Assembly (NCBI RefSeq): GCF_003363435.1
Contig: NZ_QRCT01000050.1
Location: 310,001 to 374,000, forward strand
Direction of reading: 5' to 3'
DNA: 64,000 nucleotides
Source of the DNA: Anaerosacchariphilus polymeriproducens
Lineage (GTDB): Bacteria > Bacillota > Clostridia > Lachnospirales > Lachnospiraceae
Part shown: piece after piece, positions 17,298 through 26,697 of the stretch
Layout of the letters: each line of letters starts with the position of its first letter
How positions within the stretch are numbered: position 1 is the stretch's first letter
Notes under the pieces: model-generated
Database searches by the model: none
Seen by the model: the letters and a program-made list of their open reading frames with translations, nothing else
What the model was told of the DNA's origin: nothing
Program-made: the position numbers and the translations under genes

Positions 17298-17854
17298 TGA
17301 TATTTTCAGATTTTGAATTAGTAACGATGGGAATGAAATTCCTAGGTGAAACTGCATATGAATCCACGGATTGTGTTGGATCATGTGAAGAGAGTCTTAA
17401 TTCCAAAACAGTATCAAAAAAGTGTCGGGGGATTGAGGTGAAAACAAGAACAAAAGGAACCGGAACAGGAGAACTTAAAATCAGTGCGCACTATCCGTAT
17501 GATGTCAGAACCACTTCTCTTGGTATGGCATTGGCAGATTTAAAAGCCGGTGTCATGGCTTACGGACAAAATTCTGTGCACAAAGTATTTTCTACGGTCA
17601 TGTTGGTAGAAGATGAAGATGGGAATCAGAAATTAAAGGCATATCCCAATTGTGTTGTAAAAGAAGCACCTTCCATTAAGATAGAAAATGGTTCGGAAGA
17701 AGTTTCAGAAGTTGAAATGACAATCAGCTTTATGCCGGATGAACATGGGAATGGAATGTATGAAGCAATTGTATCTCAATTAACGGATGAAACGGTGAAA
17801 ACAACTTGGATGACAGCCTTTACTCCTGAATTAGTAAGAGTACAAAGCGTATAG
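17297..17854 (+). CDS. Major tail (tube) protein
   Basis: A 185-residue beta-rich protein starting in an ATG that overlaps the previous TAA. Its position before the tail chaperones and its size fit the tail tube subunit. Segments such as ELKISAHYPYDVRTTSLGMA and VEMTISFMPDEHGNGMYE are consistent with the tube fold seen in phi13-like tail proteins. Confidence 0.8.
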   Translation: MIFSDFELVTMGMKFLGETAYESTDCVGSCEESLNSKTVSKKCRGIEVKTRTKGTGTGELKISAHYPYDVRTTSLGMALADLKAGVMAYGQNSVHKVFSTVMLVEDEDGNQKLKAYPNCVVKEAPSIKIENGSEEVSEVEMTISFMPDEHGNGMYEAIVSQLTDETVKTTWMTAFTPELVRVQSV

Positions 17855-17862
17855 GTGATGAT

Positions 17863-18027
17863 ATGAAAGTAAAAGTAATCAATCGGTTTATTGATAAGGA
17901 AACAAGAAAACTACATAAAGAAAATGAATTGATGGAGTTAACAAAGAAAAGAGTTACCGAAATTCAAAAGGCAGGGAATTTTGTTGAGGAAGTAAAAGAG
18001 ATAGAAAAAATAAATGAAAAAGAATAG
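17863..18027 (+). CDS. Small charged phage protein (54 aa)
   Basis: This short frame starts at ATG 17863, 8 bases after the tail-tube stop and behind a GGTGAT site. It is lysine/glutamate-rich (start MKVKVINRFIDKETRKLHKE). Similar small genes between the tube and chaperone genes occur in many siphophages. Function unknown. Confidence 0.6.
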   Translation: MKVKVINRFIDKETRKLHKENELMELTKKRVTEIQKAGNFVEEVKEIEKINEKE

Positions 18028-18063
18028 TGGGTGCCAAGGCATCCATTTTTTTGGAGGTAAGAA

Positions 18064-18381
18064 ATGCAGAAATTTAAAAATACAGTGATTGAATTTGAAT
18101 TAACGGACGAAAGCAAGGTTACGTTATCACTTGCATTTATTCTTTTATTAAAGCTGAAGAATGAAAATAAAGGAATGTATGAGAAGTTCAATAAGATCAT
18201 AATGAATGGACCCAAAGATCTCTTTGATAATATTACCATTCTTTATACAGCATATTTATGTGCCAATCTTGAACATGCAGATAAGTGTTTGACAGAAATG
18301 CAATTCATTGAGTCGATACCGGATAACATGAATTACATCAATGAGATGGTTCAAGAGCTGGTGGCACCTAAAAAAAAGTAG
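18064..18381 (+). CDS. Tail assembly chaperone, short form (gpG-like)
   Basis: A 105-residue helical protein directly before the tape measure. It ends in PKKK at a run of eight A residues, where ribosomes can slip -1 into the 18417 frame. In lambda-type tails the short form is the major product and binds the tape measure during assembly. The AGGAGG-like site (GGAGGTAAG) is strong. Confidence 0.85.
   Translation: MQKFKNTVIEFELTDESKVTLSLAFILLLKLKNENKGMYEKFNKIIMNGPKDLFDNITILYTAYLCANLEHADKCLTEMQFIESIPDNMNYINEMVQELVAPKKK
18372..18378 (+). promoter_or_regulatory. Slippery heptamer for -1 ribosomal frameshifting
   Basis: In the gpG frame the last sense codons are AAA AAA AAG followed by TAG, giving A AAA AAG at 18372-18378. 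A -1 slip continues with GTA GGA TTT CGT and stays open to 18611. This is the classic tail-chaperone frameshift. Confidence 0.85.
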
Positions 18382-18611
18382 GATTTCGTCAACCCTTTCA
18401 AAAATGGACGCATCCTGTGAAAAGTAAGGTGAAGATCCCTAAATTTGTATTGGAAGATGTCGAGGATTATTACACGTATTATGTTCTTATTTTAGGGATC
18501 AGTGAAGATATTTTCTGGAACGCAGATTATTCTTTTGTCCTCTCAGTGGTAGAAAACAAAACAGCTTTTGATAGTTGGGTCAATTATATGCAGGAAAGAG
18601 AAAGGAGGTAG
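18378..18611 (+). CDS. Frameshift extension of tail chaperone (gpT-like half)
   Basis: After the slip, the frame reads GFRQPFQKWTHPVKSKVKIP and continues for about 77 residues to 18611, ending 3 bases before the tape-measure start. The independent ATG/GTG candidates (for example GTG 18417) lack a good ribosome site, so the domain is probably made only as the gpGT fusion. The gpT part is aromatic-rich and acidic (DVEDYYTYY), as usual for recruiting tail tube subunits. Confidence 0.82.
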   Translation, partial: VGFRQPFQKWTHPVKSKVKIPKFVLEDVEDYYTYYVLILGISEDIFWNADYSFVLSVVENKTAFDSWVNYMQERERR

Positions 18612-18614
18612 GAG

Positions 18615-21287
18615 ATGGCAAGGAAGAATCAAGCAGAAATAGAATTCAAGGCGGTCACCAGTGAATTTTCCAGTGGTATCAAGGAAATGAATGGAGATTT
18701 AAAGACTCTGCAGAATGAATTGAAGTTGAATTCGGTCAAACTGAAGGAAAACGGAAGAAATACAGATCTATTAAAACAAAGGCAATCACTGCTGGCAAAG
18801 GAGCTTGAAAAAAGTAAAGAGAAAGTATCTTTAACGAATGCAAAATTGGAAGAAGCCAAGAAAATATTCGGAGAAGACAGCCGGGAAGTCAAAAACCTTA
18901 CAAGTGATTTGTTACGTGCCCAGACACAGGAACAGGCAATTAAAAATGATATAGCAGCTACGAATAAAAAAATAAGCGAGCAATCGTTTCATTTAGGTAC
19001 TGCAGGAGAAAAGCTTTCCACGTATGGCCAGAAGATAGAATCTACTGGGAAAAAAATGCTTGGTGTAACCGCTGCTACCGTTGGTGTTGGAGTTGCAGCG
19101 GTTACCTCCTTTCATGAAGTGGAGGATGGAGTACATAATGTAATAAAAGCCACAGGAGCGGCAGGGGAAAGTGCCAGGCAATTAGAACAATCTTATGAAA
19201 CAGTTGCTTCCAAGGTGGTCGGAGATTTTGGCGATATCGGAAGTACATTAGGAGAAGTCAATACACGTTTTGGATTTACCGGTCAGGTTCTTGAAGCGTG
19301 TACGGAGAAATTTGTTAAGTTTGCCGAAGTGAACAATACAGATGCTACAAGTGCGGTACAGTTGGTTTCTAGAGCGATGGGGGATGCGAATATAGACGCA
19401 AAGGAATACAGTACGGTATTAGATGCGTTGACAAAGGCTGCGCAAGCCTCTGGAATCAGCATTGAAACATTGGCCGGGAACATCACGAAATATGGAGCAC
19501 CAATGAGAGCTTTGGGCTATGATACCAGTGAAAGCATTGCAATCTTTTCTTCTTGGGAAAAAGCAGGTGTTAATACGGAAATTGCTTTTAGTGGTATGAA
19601 AAAAGCGATTTCAAACTTTAGTGCCGAGGGGAAAGATGCAAAGGTAGAATTTAAGAAGACGCTGGAAGAGATCAAAGCATGTCCGGATATTGCAAGTGCA
19701 ACGTCAAAAGCAATTGAAGTATTTGGCCAAAAAGCGGGTCCTGATCTGGCAGATGCGATAAAGGGCGGACGATTTGAATTTAATGAAATGTTAAACCTAA
19801 TAAAAGGGGCAGATGGAAGTGTAGAGGGTACTTTTGATGGTCTGGTAGATGGTGGATATGAGGCAGAACTTGCCATGCAAAATGCCAAGTTAGTTTTATC
19901 AGATGTAGGAGATACCCTATTAACTTCTGCTACGCCAGCGATTGAAGAGGCGACAGAGAAAGTAAAAGGTTTTGGAAATTGGTGGAATTCCCTTGGGGAA
20001 AAAACACAGGGGACGGTCTTGAAAATGGCATTGGTCGTTGCGGCAATCGGACCAGTCCTAATCATAATCGGTAAAGTTTCACAGGGAGTCGGCGCCTTAA
20101 TGAGCCTAATGAGTTTTTTTAATGGCATACTTACAACGAACGCAGCAGCTACGACAGGGGTTGCTGCTGCTCAAACAGCAGAGGCAGCGGCAACAAGTGG
20201 TGCAACAATAGCGCAGACAGGATTAAATGCGGCGTTTCTTGCCTGCCCGATCACATGGATCGTATTGGCGATTGGGGGATTGGTAGCCGCCTTTGTTGTC
20301 TTATGGAATCAATCAGAAGCATTCCGGGCATTTTGGCAGGGAATGTTTGAGAACATAAAGCAGGTGTTAATGGCAGCATGGGCTCAGATCAAGCCTGCTC
20401 TTTCAGAAGTAGGACAAGCCTTTTTTGATCTATACCAAGCTTTAAAACCGATTTTAACAATTTTTGGAGTCACACTGGGAGCCGTTTTGATGTTAGCGGC
20501 CAGTGTAATTATGGGATTTGTAAAGGGTGCGGTCGATTCCATGGCACCACTTATAAAAGCTTTTGGAAATGTCATTCGTTTTGTTACCAATGTAGGGAAA
20601 GCAGTAGTCTGCTTGTTTACCGGAGATTTTAAAGGTGCAGTTACCTATGCCAAAGCGGCTTTAGGAGATGCGAAGAACTTTTTTACCAATATATTTACGG
20701 CCATCAAAAATCAAGTAAGTGGATTCACAAGTGGATTTAAGCAGGCTTTTAGCAGTGCATTAGGAACGGTCGATCAAATGACTGGTAAAAAACTAAGTGC
20801 TGTTTTTCATAGTTTTCAAGAAAAGTTTGAATCCATAAAAAATGTTGTAAAGGGTGCGATCGAAAAGATAAAGGGATTTTTTAAATTTGACTTAAGCCTG
20901 CCTAAAATAAAATTGCCTCATTTTTCCATTTCATTTAATACAGCAGGTACGTTAGGAAAGGCGGCAGAATTTCTTGGATTACCGGGAGTCCCAAAAATAA
21001 ATGTAGATTGGTATGCAAAAGGTGGAATTTTAACGAGACCTACCATTTTCGGATATGGCAATGGCTCTTTTTTAGGTGGTGGTGAAGCAGGGCATGAGGC
21101 TGTACTGCCAATAAGCAATCTGGAACGATATGTGTCAAATGCAGTGGAACGAACCATGGAAAAGACCGGGGATACCACGATAGACTATGACAGAATGGAA
21201 CGAAGCTTTGTGAATGCTGCGTCTAAAATTAATTTTAGTGTTGCGATTGGAAAGCGGGAATTTGGAAGAATTTTGAATGATTATTGA
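18615..21287 (+). CDS. Tail tape measure protein
   Basis: An 890-residue protein after an AAGGAGGTAGG site. It has an N-terminal coiled coil (residues ~1-150), then a phage minor tail core with GVTAATVGVGVAAVTSF and the AGVNTEIAFSGMKKA segment found in TP901-type tape measures. Several hydrophobic segments lie around 475-560 and 610-650, and a C-terminal AGHEAVLPISNL motif typical of the family. It sets tail length and is ejected during infection. By rule of thumb the length would suit a tail of roughly 130 nm. Confidence 0.93.
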   Translation: MARKNQAEIEFKAVTSEFSSGIKEMNGDLKTLQNELKLNSVKLKENGRNTDLLKQRQSLLAKELEKSKEKVSLTNAKLEEAKKIFGEDSREVKNLTSDLLRAQTQEQAIKNDIAATNKKISEQSFHLGTAGEKLSTYGQKIESTGKKMLGVTAATVGVGVAAVTSFHEVEDGVHNVIKATGAAGESARQLEQSYETVASKVVGDFGDIGSTLGEVNTRFGFTGQVLEACTEKFVKFAEVNNTDATSAVQLVSRAMGDANIDAKEYSTVLDALTKAAQASGISIETLAGNITKYGAPMRALGYDTSESIAIFSSWEKAGVNTEIAFSGMKKAISNFSAEGKDAKVEFKKTLEEIKACPDIASATSKAIEVFGQKAGPDLADAIKGGRFEFNEMLNLIKGADGSVEGTFDGLVDGGYEAELAMQNAKLVLSDVGDTLLTSATPAIEEATEKVKGFGNWWNSLGEKTQGTVLKMALVVAAIGPVLIIIGKVSQGVGALMSLMSFFNGILTTNAAATTGVAAAQTAEAAATSGATIAQTGLNAAFLACPITWIVLAIGGLVAAFVVLWNQSEAFRAFWQGMFENIKQVLMAAWAQIKPALSEVGQAFFDLYQALKPILTIFGVTLGAVLMLAASVIMGFVKGAVDSMAPLIKAFGNVIRFVTNVGKAVVCLFTGDFKGAVTYAKAALGDAKNFFTNIFTAIKNQVSGFTSGFKQAFSSALGTVDQMTGKKLSAVFHSFQEKFESIKNVVKGAIEKIKGFFKFDLSLPKIKLPHFSISFNTAGTLGKAAEFLGLPGVPKINVDWYAKGGILTRPTIFGYGNGSFLGGGEAGHEAVLPISNLERYVSNAVERTMEKTGDTTIDYDRMERSFVNAASKINFSVAIGKREFGRILNDY

Positions 21288-21298
21288 GGTGATCGAAA

Positions 21299-23182
21299 GT
21301 GAATGTATATTATCTGAACTCAAAAAATAAAAAGATAGATTTTCTGTCATGGCCTTATATGTTACAGACTGCAGACTTATTTGATTATGCATGGAATTAT
21401 GAAAGCAGTGTTAATAAACGTATGGGTGGTAAAATCATAGGTTTTAAACGAGGTATCATGGAACGCACCATAAAACTTTCTATATTTGCGGAAACCAAGG
21501 AGGAATATCACGCTTCCATTAATGAATTGCACGATGTCTTTGAATATGATGTCTTAAAGAAACAACAAGGCACACTGTATGTTGGAGAATATTTTATTTG
21601 TTGTTATATCATTGAATCCAATAAGGAGGAATGGGAAGAATCCTTTGATTCTATGGAACTTACGTTAAAGCTTATTCTAGAAGATCCATTCTGGTGTAAA
21701 GAGAATCCTTTTTCATTTATTGGAACTGTCAGTATTTTATTTTCAGAATATGTAATGAATGGGCATACAGATGCGTTATTTCATTCCAGAGGAGAAGATG
21801 GCAAGGTCACATTTTCTGTGGTAACTGCAAATGGCTCTAAGAATCATACGATTTCTTCTTTGCCGCTTTGCCATATCAATGATTATTATGATTATATTAG
21901 CAAAAGAGAAGGGGTATGGGGAGTTACAAAAAATATAGAAATCGAACTCTTTCGCCCTTCTGATTTTTTAAAAATTGGAGAAGGCAACTATATCACGTAT
22001 TGTAAGGAACTAGGGAAAGAAAGCAATGGAATTTTATCTTGTAATCAATTAGTTGCCGGAATGAATGAAATTTCTAGCGAAGAATTAAATGACATCGCAA
22101 CACGCAATGGATATGAGATTGTATGTGAAAATGCGCAGGATTCCATTGCGATTGTTGAAATTTATGGAACAGAAGGCGGTATTACCAGTTTTCATTTGAT
22201 GAGCATCAGAGGAACAGATAAGAATGCTGTAACGAATACGTATGAATATTTATCACAATATACTTATGAGAATCTAAGCCATTATTCCTTTGCGGATCTG
22301 GAAGCCGGAATTGATAGATGCAGTATATTGATTGAGTTTACAGGTGCATTATATCTTGATGATAAAATATTTCTAGATATCGATGGGATATGGAAGTTAA
22401 AACAAAGCAATGTGATCGCGGAACTTTCCAATGATTTACAAGGGAAGTTAAGTAATTTTAGGACGTTTAAAGGTACGACCATGATCTATACGGATTCGGA
22501 ACAGCTACCTATTATCAATGCAACTTTTAAATCAGAAGCATACTATAACAATGTGCGAGACGATGGAAGTTGTCTGTTGTTTCCAAGTCAAGAGTTCGTG
22601 CATATTGATGGCACGAAACTGTACGTCAGAATGTTAAAGAATGCTTCCTATGAGAATCTTAAGATTCTATATGTCTTGAAGGAGAGTTATTTTACCCCAT
22701 TATCGACTGCAGACCAACAAACAATGGAATCCATAGAGAAAATAAGCAATATAAAAAATATTATCTATGGGGATTTTGGAAACGAAGAACCAAATAGTCT
22801 TGGTATGTATCCACATGGGTATCCAAGAGGCTATGCAGCAAATGAGGTAGATGAGATCATAAATAATGAAACCTTAGCTGCATCAAATTTTAAAATGATT
22901 CTATATGGTCCGTGTAGTGATCCTACCATTTTGATAGCCGGGCATACCTATAAAGTATTTGCGACGTTAGAACGCGGGGAATATATTATCATTGATTCCA
23001 GAAATAAGACGGTCTATCAATATTTTGAAGATTCCACTTCTTTGAGTTTGTTCAATCAAAGATATAAAGAAGAATCTTTATTCGATAAAATACCAGCTGG
23101 AAATCTTACGATAAGCTGGAACAGAGAATTTGGTTTTGACCTGATTTTGTTTGATGAGAGGAGTGAACCAAAATGGAGATGA
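21299..23182 (+). CDS. Distal tail protein with large C-terminal extension
   Basis: A 627-residue protein starting at GTG 21299 behind GAGGTGATCG. The first ~145 residues match the Sipho_tail/Dit family (KIDFLSWPYMLQTADLFDYAW, GGKIIGFKRGIMERTIKLSI). The remaining ~480 residues are an extension that may carry carbohydrate-binding modules, as in evolved Dit proteins; I recognise no specific fold. It forms the baseplate hub ring and may help bind the host wall. It overlaps the next gene by 10 bases. Confidence 0.8.
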   Translation: MNVYYLNSKNKKIDFLSWPYMLQTADLFDYAWNYESSVNKRMGGKIIGFKRGIMERTIKLSIFAETKEEYHASINELHDVFEYDVLKKQQGTLYVGEYFICCYIIESNKEEWEESFDSMELTLKLILEDPFWCKENPFSFIGTVSILFSEYVMNGHTDALFHSRGEDGKVTFSVVTANGSKNHTISSLPLCHINDYYDYISKREGVWGVTKNIEIELFRPSDFLKIGEGNYITYCKELGKESNGILSCNQLVAGMNEISSEELNDIATRNGYEIVCENAQDSIAIVEIYGTEGGITSFHLMSIRGTDKNAVTNTYEYLSQYTYENLSHYSFADLEAGIDRCSILIEFTGALYLDDKIFLDIDGIWKLKQSNVIAELSNDLQGKLSNFRTFKGTTMIYTDSEQLPIINATFKSEAYYNNVRDDGSCLLFPSQEFVHIDGTKLYVRMLKNASYENLKILYVLKESYFTPLSTADQQTMESIEKISNIKNIIYGDFGNEEPNSLGMYPHGYPRGYAANEVDEIINNETLAASNFKMILYGPCSDPTILIAGHTYKVFATLERGEYIIIDSRNKTVYQYFEDSTSLSLFNQRYKEESLFDKIPAGNLTISWNREFGFDLILFDERSEPKWR

Positions 23183-24123
23183 TCTATACTGATCCAAAGA
23201 GAAAAGAACAAGGATTTTTACATGATTTTTATATTGATATGGAGATAGGAGGAGCGGAGGACTTTGAACTAACCATGGATTGCGTAAAAGATTTTGAAAA
23301 AGGCGGCATCATTGGCTGTTATGGTTCGGAATATGGCGGTATTGCAAAGAAGATCATGTCGGAGACTTTTAAAGATTCGGTCACCTATCATGGACCGACA
23401 TTTCGAGGCATACTTAGTAAAAAGATTATTGAGCCGCCTTTGGGATCGGATTATAAAATTGTTAGTGGTAATGTTTCTTCTATTATAAATGTATTTCTAT
23501 CATCCTTTTCTATGGATGATTTTTTTATTTGTGAAACGAACAGTTTAACGGTAACCAATTATCAATTTGACCGTCACTGTACTTTGCTGTCAGGTCTGGA
23601 TCGTATGTTAAAACAGTATGGACGTAGGATGTCTATTCGCTATGAAAAAGATGGAAAAGCACATATTTATATGGAACGCATAAAGAATTATTCCAATGAA
23701 GTAGAATTTTCGAGTGATTACAATATCAATCTTTCGGTATCAAGAGACAATGCTAGAGTCAATCATTTAATTTGTCTTGGAAAAGGAGAATTAAAAGATA
23801 GAACCGTGATTCATCTATATTTAGATGGTTCAGGAAAGGTATCTACTACGAAGCACTATTTTGGCTTGGATGAAATAGCGGATGTGTATGATTATTCTTC
23901 TGCTGAGAATGAGAGTGCTCTAATTTCAGAAGGAATCAAAAAGCTGCAATCCTATGAGTATGAAAAGGCTGAGGTAGAGATAGAAGGCGTAGACATTGGA
24001 CTGTATGATACTGTATCGGCCAGAGATTATAGGACAGGAATTAAAATCGAGACAGAAATAACTAGGAAAATACTTAAAATTTATGAAGACTACGAGTCCA
24101 TTGAATATAAGGCAGGTGAATGA
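23173..24123 (+). CDS. Tail tip protein, Gp37-like (ReqiPepy6 type)
   Basis: A 316-residue protein with segments typical of the siphovirus Gp37-like tail-hub family: LDRMLKQYGRRMSIRYEK, SRDNARVNHLICLGKGEL and VGLYDTVSARDY-like end (IGLYDTVSARDYRTGI). It replaces the longer Tal peptidase of other phages and likely closes the tail tube. Confidence 0.8.
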   Translation: MEMIYTDPKRKEQGFLHDFYIDMEIGGAEDFELTMDCVKDFEKGGIIGCYGSEYGGIAKKIMSETFKDSVTYHGPTFRGILSKKIIEPPLGSDYKIVSGNVSSIINVFLSSFSMDDFFICETNSLTVTNYQFDRHCTLLSGLDRMLKQYGRRMSIRYEKDGKAHIYMERIKNYSNEVEFSSDYNINLSVSRDNARVNHLICLGKGELKDRTVIHLYLDGSGKVSTTKHYFGLDEIADVYDYSSAENESALISEGIKKLQSYEYEKAEVEIEGVDIGLYDTVSARDYRTGIKIETEITRKILKIYEDYESIEYKAGE

Positions 24124-24126
24124 AAA

Positions 24127-24867
24127 ATGAAACTAATAACAGGTGAAGCAGGATATGCACAAATCAAGTCAGTGGATGATATGTATATCAATCAAGGAAT
24201 TGTTGGCACCAACGACTATGTGCTCAGTGTTTTAGATAAGCTGGAAACAGAATTGTTAAGTGATAATGTAGTAAGAATTAAAAGCGGTGTCATATCGCAT
24301 GGCGGAAGGTATAGTATTATTGCCAGTTATGAAGATGTAAAAATTCAAAATGGGACGCAGGGCGTAAATAGAACGGATCTGATCGTCTTAAGGTATTCAA
24401 AAGATCCAACGACAGGAATCGAAGGAACTACGCTTGTACCAATTAAGGGAAGTAATAGCACGCCGGCAGTTGCGCTTCATGGAGATTTTGTATTATTTAA
24501 AGTAGTACTGCAGGGCGTGAACATTGTAAGTATTCGTTCACAATTTCAATTAGTGAAGGGGCTCATTGCACTGGAAGAGTATATGAATGCGTTAAATACT
24601 GCATTGAGTGGCAAGGTCACCAATCTTACGACTACGGTCATCAATAATTATAATGAATTGAATAAAAGAATGGTTACGTTATCAGCACTAGCTGCTAAGC
24701 ATGAGAAAGAATTGGCAGAATTAAAGTATACGGTATCGAATCATTATAATGAGCAGAATTATAAAATCACAAGACTTTCACGGACCGTAACGGATAACTA
24801 CAATGCTTTTTTAGATAAGACTAATTTTCTTATGAAAAAAATAGCGGAAATAGAAGGTAAAATTTGA
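24127..24867 (+). CDS. Baseplate protein with C-terminal coiled coil
   Basis: A 246-residue protein. Residues ~1-150 are compact and beta-rich (GVISHGGRYSIIASYEDVKI, NRTDLIVLRYSKD) and resemble baseplate proteins that attach appendages. Residues ~150-246 contain repeated NNYNELNKR, NHYNEQNYK and DNYNAFLDK heptads that predict a trimeric coiled-coil stalk. It probably links the receptor-binding protein to the baseplate. Confidence 0.65.
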   Translation: MKLITGEAGYAQIKSVDDMYINQGIVGTNDYVLSVLDKLETELLSDNVVRIKSGVISHGGRYSIIASYEDVKIQNGTQGVNRTDLIVLRYSKDPTTGIEGTTLVPIKGSNSTPAVALHGDFVLFKVVLQGVNIVSIRSQFQLVKGLIALEEYMNALNTALSGKVTNLTTTVINNYNELNKRMVTLSALAAKHEKELAELKYTVSNHYNEQNYKITRLSRTVTDNYNAFLDKTNFLMKKIAEIEGKI

Positions 24868-24882
24868 AAGGAAGGTGAGTAA

Positions 24883-25443
24883 ATGAAATACACGTCAAAT
24901 TATAACTTGTTAAAACCGGAGCCGGCGGAGCAATTTTCAATTGACAGCAACAATTCGAATATGGATAGCTTAGATGCGGAATTGTTCAAAAAAATAAATA
25001 AAGAAAATATGTTAATGACGAAAAGTGAAGTGCTGGCAACTACGGGACAAGGTTATTTTGTAGATGCAAGCGTGATCAATGAACTGTATACAGATATCAT
25101 TTCGAAGATCACACCGGTTGATTTTACCTCACAGATTATATTTCATGCAGCAAGACGTTCCACAATAATGGAAGCTAACTTTTATCCGGGATTAAAATTA
25201 GTTGTGATTAACTTTAATCTTGTGCTGACAACGGCAATCGAAAATGGTGTCGCAACGGATATTTTTACAGTTCCTGCAGCTTATAAGCCTAAGACGATTT
25301 CCTATCCTCCGCTTGCATCCAATCAAGGAGGGGTAGAAGTGCAAGGGCTGATTTCAAATACGGGTGGTGTCTTTCGCGCATACGTAGCAGGGGGTTCAAC
25401 GGCGATTGTGCGTGGAACTTTAGTATATGGAACGGATCCGTAA
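24883..25443 (+). CDS. Probable receptor-binding/tail fibre tip protein
   Basis: A 186-residue protein starting MKYTSNYNLLKPE, a sequence style common at the N-terminus of tail-fibre proteins of Firmicute phages (NYNLxKPxxxD). The C-terminal ~100 residues are beta-rich and would form the trimeric head domain. It follows the coiled-coil baseplate gene. Confidence 0.65.
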   Translation: MKYTSNYNLLKPEPAEQFSIDSNNSNMDSLDAELFKKINKENMLMTKSEVLATTGQGYFVDASVINELYTDIISKITPVDFTSQIIFHAARRSTIMEANFYPGLKLVVINFNLVLTTAIENGVATDIFTVPAAYKPKTISYPPLASNQGGVEVQGLISNTGGVFRAYVAGGSTAIVRGTLVYGTDP

Positions 25444-25489
25444 GGAATACCAGGCATTCATAAATAAGGAAAGCAACCAGAAGACTTAG

Positions 25490-25511
25490 AGACCTTCAAG
25501 GTCTTATTTTT
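25490..25511 (+). terminator. Short hairpin with T-rich tail
   Basis: AGACCTT and AAGGTCT form a compact palindrome followed by TATTTTTAT, between the fibre gene and the DUF4376 gene. The loop is very tight, so it may be a weak or partial terminator. Confidence 0.4.
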
Positions 25512-25532
25512 ATGCAAAAAGGAGCGTGAGAC

Positions 25533-26177
25533 ATGATCAAAGTAAAATTTTTAGACTTGCAGGAGTTTATTGATGTTGAATTTGAAAAGGTGAATGAACA
25601 TATTGTGCAGCTGAATGGAACCATTCCAAAGAATACAAGTGGATTTCATACTTATAGAGAAAATAAAGAACTTCTAGGTGATTATCAAAAATTTACGACG
25701 ATATATCAAATTTTAGATGGAGGGGTACAGTTTTCCAATGATGGAAGTACAGCTCCGAAAGCGCAGGATGCGACGCCATATACTCCAACACTGGAGGAAG
25801 TAAAAGCAAATAAAATAGAGGAGTTAAGTGCTATTTGCGAACAGAAAATTATAAATGAATTCCTTTCCTGTGCTTTTGATGGAGTCACGCAACTTCCTTA
25901 TGATTGTAAAATCACAGATCAATCAAGAATCAATGGCCTTGTTTCTTTAGCACAGTTAAGATTAAGTAATTTAGTTACAGAAGAAATCAAGTGGAAAAAT
26001 GCTAACCAGGACATTTGTGAAGTATGGACACCGGAACAGATGCTTGCGTTAGGTCTGGATTTAAAACGACATATGGAAGTAAAAACAGCAAGGTATGACA
26101 ATTTGAAAGTTTATATGAACAGTCTTACAACGATTGATGAAGTAAAAGCAGTTACATGGGATACGACCATAAAATAG
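25533..26177 (+). CDS. DUF4376-like tail accessory protein
   Basis: A 214-residue protein. The segment LEEVKANKIEELSAICEQKIINEF followed by PYDCKITDQSRINGL and a C-terminal helical tail resembles DUF4376 proteins found next to tail fibres and holins. The role is probably tail decoration or fibre assembly; not established. Confidence 0.7.
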   Translation: MIKVKFLDLQEFIDVEFEKVNEHIVQLNGTIPKNTSGFHTYRENKELLGDYQKFTTIYQILDGGVQFSNDGSTAPKAQDATPYTPTLEEVKANKIEELSAICEQKIINEFLSCAFDGVTQLPYDCKITDQSRINGLVSLAQLRLSNLVTEEIKWKNANQDICEVWTPEQMLALGLDLKRHMEVKTARYDNLKVYMNSLTTIDEVKAVTWDTTIK

Positions 26178-26228
26178 AAATCCACATGTTCATTTATAAA
26201 GGGTTATATCAGGAAGGAGGGAGTTAAA

Positions 26229-26450
26229 TTGAATGAAGGTGTTGTCGTAGCACTTATCACTTTGTGTGGGAGTGGTTTTGGTTCACTCTGTGGAATTATC
26301 GTATCTAGCAGGCTCACATCATATAGAATTGAGCAATTAGAGAAGAAAGTGGATAAGCATAATACAGTCATTGAACGAACATTTGTATTAGAAGAGCAGA
26401 TGAAAGTAGCAAATCATAGAATTTCAGATTTAGAAAGAGAGGAAAAATAA
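26229..26450 (+). CDS. Holin-associated membrane protein (XhlA-like)
   Basis: A 73-residue protein starting at TTG 26229 behind GGAAGGAGGGAG. One N-terminal membrane helix (VVVALITLCGSGFGSLCGII) is followed by a charged coiled coil. This layout fits XhlA/hemolysin-like holin partners in lysis cassettes. It is directly upstream of the holin. Confidence 0.65.
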   Translation: MNEGVVVALITLCGSGFGSLCGIIVSSRLTSYRIEQLEKKVDKHNTVIERTFVLEEQMKVANHRISDLEREEK

Positions 26451-26451
26451 A

Positions 26452-26694
26452 ATGAAAATTACAAAAGGAACCATTATCAGAACACTTATGTTAGTAGTAG
26501 TAATCCTTAATATGGCTTTAAAACAGGCAGGAAAAGATGTATTAAACGTATCGGAAAGTGAAATCGGTGAATTAATCGAAAATCTTATTAGTCTTGCAAT
26601 CGTGCTTGTAGGGTTCTGGAAAAATAACAGCTTTTCAGAAAAAGCCAAACAAGCAGATGCATTTTTAAAAGACTTGAAAGAAAGCGAGGAATAA
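26452..26694 (+). CDS. Phage holin (phiLC3-type)
   Basis: An 80-residue protein with two hydrophobic helices (~10-28 and ~47-62) and a charged tail ending KESEE. The pattern TRTLxLxxxxxNxxL followed by an IVLVGFWKNNSF-like segment matches phiLC3-type holins. It makes membrane lesions that release or activate the lysin encoded 4 bases downstream. Confidence 0.85.
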   Translation: MKITKGTIIRTLMLVVVILNMALKQAGKDVLNVSESEIGELIENLISLAIVLVGFWKNNSFSEKAKQADAFLKDLKESEE

Positions 26695-26697
26695 AAC

